Shown: positions 61,676 to 64,000 of the stretch, piece after piece
Layout: each line of letters begins with the position of its first letter
Position numbering within the stretch: position 1 is the stretch's first letter
Assembly: GCF_029223285.1 (NCBI RefSeq)
Contig: NZ_JARHUJ010000008.1
Coordinates: 62,001-126,000 of the forward strand
Direction of reading: 5' to 3'
DNA length: 64,000 nt
Source: Paraflavitalea sp. CAU 1676
GTDB lineage: Bacteria; Bacteroidota; Bacteroidia; Chitinophagales; Chitinophagaceae
Position numbers and translations under genes: made by a program
The notes under the pieces: generated by a model
Database searches by the model: none
What the model was told of the DNA's origin: nothing
What the model saw: the letters and a program-made list of their open reading frames with translations, nothing else

Positions 61676-62992
61676 ATGACACAACGTTCCAAACCAATTG
61701 CCGCTTTATTCTTTTGCGGCGTCTCTGCTATTGTAATATTAGCAGCTTTTGTGCCCCGTGCTGACAGCCCGGCTCCTAAAAAAGCGATTGAATGCGCCCA
61801 ACCCGAAAAAGCCTGTGTGTTCCTGACCCTCACGGGGCTGGCGCCATTCGATACCAGTACCGTAACGGTGAACAATAAGCTGGTCGAAGCAGCCCTGCGT
61901 AATGGGCTGAACTGGGTTTTGCAGGCACAGCAGCCCAATGGTGGCTGGGGAGCGGGTTCGCACCAACACCAGGATGTACGAGATCCGCAGGCCGTGCAAG
62001 CCGATCCGGCTACGACTGCGCTGGTGGGGATGGCGCTGCTCCGTACCTCTGATAAACCCTTCGTAGGTAACAACGCAGAAAAACTGCGGAAAGCGGTTGC
62101 TTATTTACTGAAAGCGGTGGAGAATACGCCCGAGCAGTCGGTCAATATTACGACCCTCACCAATACACAACCGCAAACCAAGCTGGGTAAAAATATCGAT
62201 GTGATCCTTACTGCTCAATTCTTCAGCAATGCACTGCGTTATCTCAACAACAGCACCGATATGAAGGCCGAGGTGGAAAAGGCCCTGCAGAAATGCGTAG
62301 CCAACATTCAAAAGGCGCAGGATAAAGATGGCGGCTGGAAAGATGGCGGCTGGGCGCCGGTGTTGCAATCTGCGCTGGCCAATAACGCACTCGAAGGCGC
62401 AAAAGATGCGGGTGCAAAAGTGGATGATAAAGTAATAGAGCGTTCGCGGGATTATCAGAAACAGAATTATGATGTGAAGACCAATTCGGCTGTTACCGGC
62501 AAAGCGGCGGGTGTGCTGTTGTATTCGGTAAGCAGTTCGGCCCGGGCCAGCGCGAAAGAGGCGGGCGAGGCAAAGCAGGCAATCGATCAGGCAAAAAAAG
62601 CAGGAAAGCTTGATAAAAATGCTGCAGTAGATGAAGCCAACCTGGAAGTGATCGGATACAGCAAAACAGAAGCGCAGAAATATGCCACCGCTTATAAGAT
62701 CAAGAATGCTGCTGCGCAACGGGCGCAGGACAAAGATGTGGAAACAGGCTTTGGTAATAATGGCGGAGAGGAGTTTTTGAGTTACCTCATGACCGGCGAG
62801 TCACTGATCATTGGCGGCAATGAGTGGAAGAGCTGGTACGAGAAGATGAGTGGCCGCCTGGTACAGATCCAGAATGGCGATGGCAGCTGGAATGGGCATC
62901 ATTGCATTACGAGCCCGGTGTTTTGTACGGCTACCTGTCTGCTGATCCTTTCGGTGGATAAGGATATTGATTTTCTGATCAAGACGAAATAG
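61676..62992 (+). CDS. Exported alpha-toroid protein of the squalene cyclase/prenyltransferase-repeat type
   Basis: This 438-residue protein has an N-terminal signal or membrane anchor (KPIAALFFCGVSAIVILAAFV) and then a helical barrel of QW-like repeats: NWVLQAQQPNGGWGAGSHQ, KDGGWKDGGWAPVLQSALAN and QNGDGSWNGHHCITSPVFCTATCLLIL, all in part. The catalytic DxDD of squalene-hopene cyclases is absent, so a binding, structural or polysaccharide-related role is more likely. It contains one long Ala/Lys/Glu-rich insert (about 285-345). ATG 61676 is preferred over GTG 61670. It is divergent from the ECF sigma gene. Confidence 0.82.
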   Translation: MTQRSKPIAALFFCGVSAIVILAAFVPRADSPAPKKAIECAQPEKACVFLTLTGLAPFDTSTVTVNNKLVEAALRNGLNWVLQAQQPNGGWGAGSHQHQDVRDPQAVQADPATTALVGMALLRTSDKPFVGNNAEKLRKAVAYLLKAVENTPEQSVNITTLTNTQPQTKLGKNIDVILTAQFFSNALRYLNNSTDMKAEVEKALQKCVANIQKAQDKDGGWKDGGWAPVLQSALANNALEGAKDAGAKVDDKVIERSRDYQKQNYDVKTNSAVTGKAAGVLLYSVSSSARASAKEAGEAKQAIDQAKKAGKLDKNAAVDEANLEVIGYSKTEAQKYATAYKIKNAAAQRAQDKDVETGFGNNGGEEFLSYLMTGESLIIGGNEWKSWYEKMSGRLVQIQNGDGSWNGHHCITSPVFCTATCLLILSVDKDIDFLIKTK

Positions 62993-63127
62993 GGAGTGCG
63001 GGCGGCGGGTGAAGGATCTGCCGTGTTCGTGGTCGTGAGGCCGGTGCAGCTCATGACCGAAAAAAAATGTCTGTTTTGCTTATGTAATCGGGCCGGTGCC
63101 CGCATCTAATTAATAAATAGCCTGTTT

Positions 63128-64000
63128 ATGGCCGAACGATTGCACCTCAACATCCCCGAGCCCTGCCACGAGAACTGGCAACAGATGACTCCCAACGAGC
63201 AAGGCAGGCATTGCCTCAGCTGCCAGAAAACAGTGGTTGATTTTACGCTGATGAGTGACCAGGAAGTCTTGCGATATATTTCCACCGCTTCTACTTCGGT
63301 GTGCGGACGGTTTCACGATGATCAATTGAACAAAACCTATACAGAACAACGCATTAAACCATCTTTTACCTGGCGGTATATCTGGCAGGTGGTGGTGAGT
63401 GGGTTCTTGTTGCTCGGTCATTCTGTATCGGCCCAAACGCGTAATGTAAAGGGGAAGGTTGCTACTGTAAAGCAGGAGAAGCCGGATACCAACCTCGCAA
63501 CGAAGGGTGAAATAGTAGATGCGGTCTCCAGGGATACAATATCCTACCGCCTTACTGGCACAGTAGGTATGGTCGCGGTCTACCGGCCACACAAAAGGGT
63601 AGTATCGAAAATAGCTGGTGTGGTATTGGATGAAAATACAGGCCGTCAGATTAGTGATGCCACCATCCAAATCAAGGGAACCAATACGGGGGTGCTTACT
63701 GATGAGTACGGCGTGTTTATTGTTGATGTCAAAAGTGGAGAGCGGAAAGTTGTCATGGTTGTTAGCGCTATTGGATATACTACAAAGGAAGTAACGGTAT
63801 CTTTAAAAAGGGTGGAAAGCCTGAAGGTAGTTTTGGAGCAATCAACTACTATACTTACTGGCGAAGTAGTATGTGTGCGTAAGCCATCGAAGCGCGAACA
63901 AGTGAAGCAGGTCATCAGCGATTGGGCGTCGGTCTTTACCCGGGAGGTTAAAGTATATCCCAACCCGGTGGTGCCTGGCAGTAATGTCAATATCAGTGTC
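63128..64000 (+). CDS. Membrane protein with Cys/His N-terminal domain, carboxypeptidase-regulatory domain and YPNP tail (cut by window edge)
   Basis: The frame is open from ATG 63128 to the window end (291 codons). Residues 1-55 form a compact Cys/His-rich domain (IPEPCHENWQQM..GRHCLSCQKTVVDF). A hydrophobic segment at about 90-106 ending SVSAQ can be a membrane helix or an internal signal-anchor. From about 158 comes a carboxypeptidase-regulatory-like domain (IAGVVLDENTGRQISDATI, in part), then a linker and VKVYPNPVVPGSNVNIS, the typical beginning of a T9SS sorting domain. The stop codon lies beyond the window. The N-terminal domain is shared by several Chitinophagaceae membrane proteins, to my recollection; its ligand is not known. 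Confidence 0.8.
   Translation, partial: MAERLHLNIPEPCHENWQQMTPNEQGRHCLSCQKTVVDFTLMSDQEVLRYISTASTSVCGRFHDDQLNKTYTEQRIKPSFTWRYIWQVVVSGFLLLGHSVSAQTRNVKGKVATVKQEKPDTNLATKGEIVDAVSRDTISYRLTGTVGMVAVYRPHKRVVSKIAGVVLDENTGRQISDATIQIKGTNTGVLTDEYGVFIVDVKSGERKVVMVVSAIGYTTKEVTVSLKRVESLKVVLEQSTTILTGEVVCVRKPSKREQVKQVISDWASVFTREVKVYPNPVVPGSNVNISV

Noticed and set aside
1-64000. CRISPR arrays, insertion sequences, prophage or rRNA genes
   Set aside because: No regularly spaced repeats, transposase-like or phage-structural ORFs, or rRNA sequence were found on either strand.

Overview
The window looks like chromosomal DNA of a Bacteroidota member, most probably of the Chitinophagaceae (an inference from gene content, not a computed placement). 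The evidence is a SusC/SusD pair, C-terminal type IX secretion (T9SS) sorting domains of the YPNP type, the Bacteroidota -7 promoter element TAnnTTTG in front of many genes, bacillithiol synthesis (bshB1), the agmatine route to putrescine, a plant-type DPM1-like glycosyltransferase, and ECF sigma factors paired with membrane anti-sigma proteins. Both edges cut genes. There is no rRNA, intact tRNA, insertion sequence, prophage or CRISPR array; the only trace of mobility is a possible tRNA 3' fragment near 53.5 kb.

Layout. 0-10 kb is mostly housekeeping: a HAD sugar-phosphate phosphatase, a SpoU RNA methyltransferase, a UbiA prenyltransferase overlapping ruvX, peptide deformylase, RluD and LipB from back-to-back promoters, secreted unknowns, a PLP enzyme and a sugar nucleotidyltransferase. 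10.4-12.9 kb is a signalling island: an ECF sigma factor translationally coupled to an anti-sigma-like protein fused to a trypsin-like protease, followed by two tiny lipoproteins. 13-17 kb has Mpl, an exonuclease, a glycosyltransferase and a DMT transporter. 17-26 kb has an S9 peptidase, a 2-oxoacid dehydrogenase E2, CinA and a PBP4-type carboxypeptidase.

26-37 kb is more accessory: an AhpD-like protein and a DGPF (YciI) protein, a SusC-SusD-TlpA operon on the minus strand, an ECF42-type sigma factor with a TPR tail, a GlxA-type AraC regulator, a VOC protein and an sdpR-sdpI autorepressor/immunity operon with a perfect palindromic operator. 37-46 kb holds a secreted hydrolase, a small highly charged ORF with its own terminator, a thioesterase/DoxX pair, and a likely envelope block (a 1008-residue TPR protein, an outer-membrane beta-barrel, an HU-CCDC81 membrane protein). 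46-58 kb holds a glutaminyl cyclotransferase, a T9SS-exported M43 metalloprotease, a FAD oxidoreductase, DUF4197, lipoamide dehydrogenase, a beta-lactamase-fold hydrolase, bshB1, a fatty acid desaturase and the aguB-aguA operon. 58-64 kb holds a DUF2911 protein, a second ECF sigma with an anti-sigma/carboxypeptidase-regulatory/TonB fusion, a secreted alpha-toroid protein and a truncated membrane protein with a Cys/His N-terminal domain.

The most distinctive content is the set of architectures that join a cytoplasmic sensor or anti-sigma segment, one membrane helix and an unusual periplasmic output domain (protease; TonB C-terminal domain; carboxypeptidase-regulatory plus YPNP tail), together with several small genes of fewer than 60 codons that automatic callers tend to miss.
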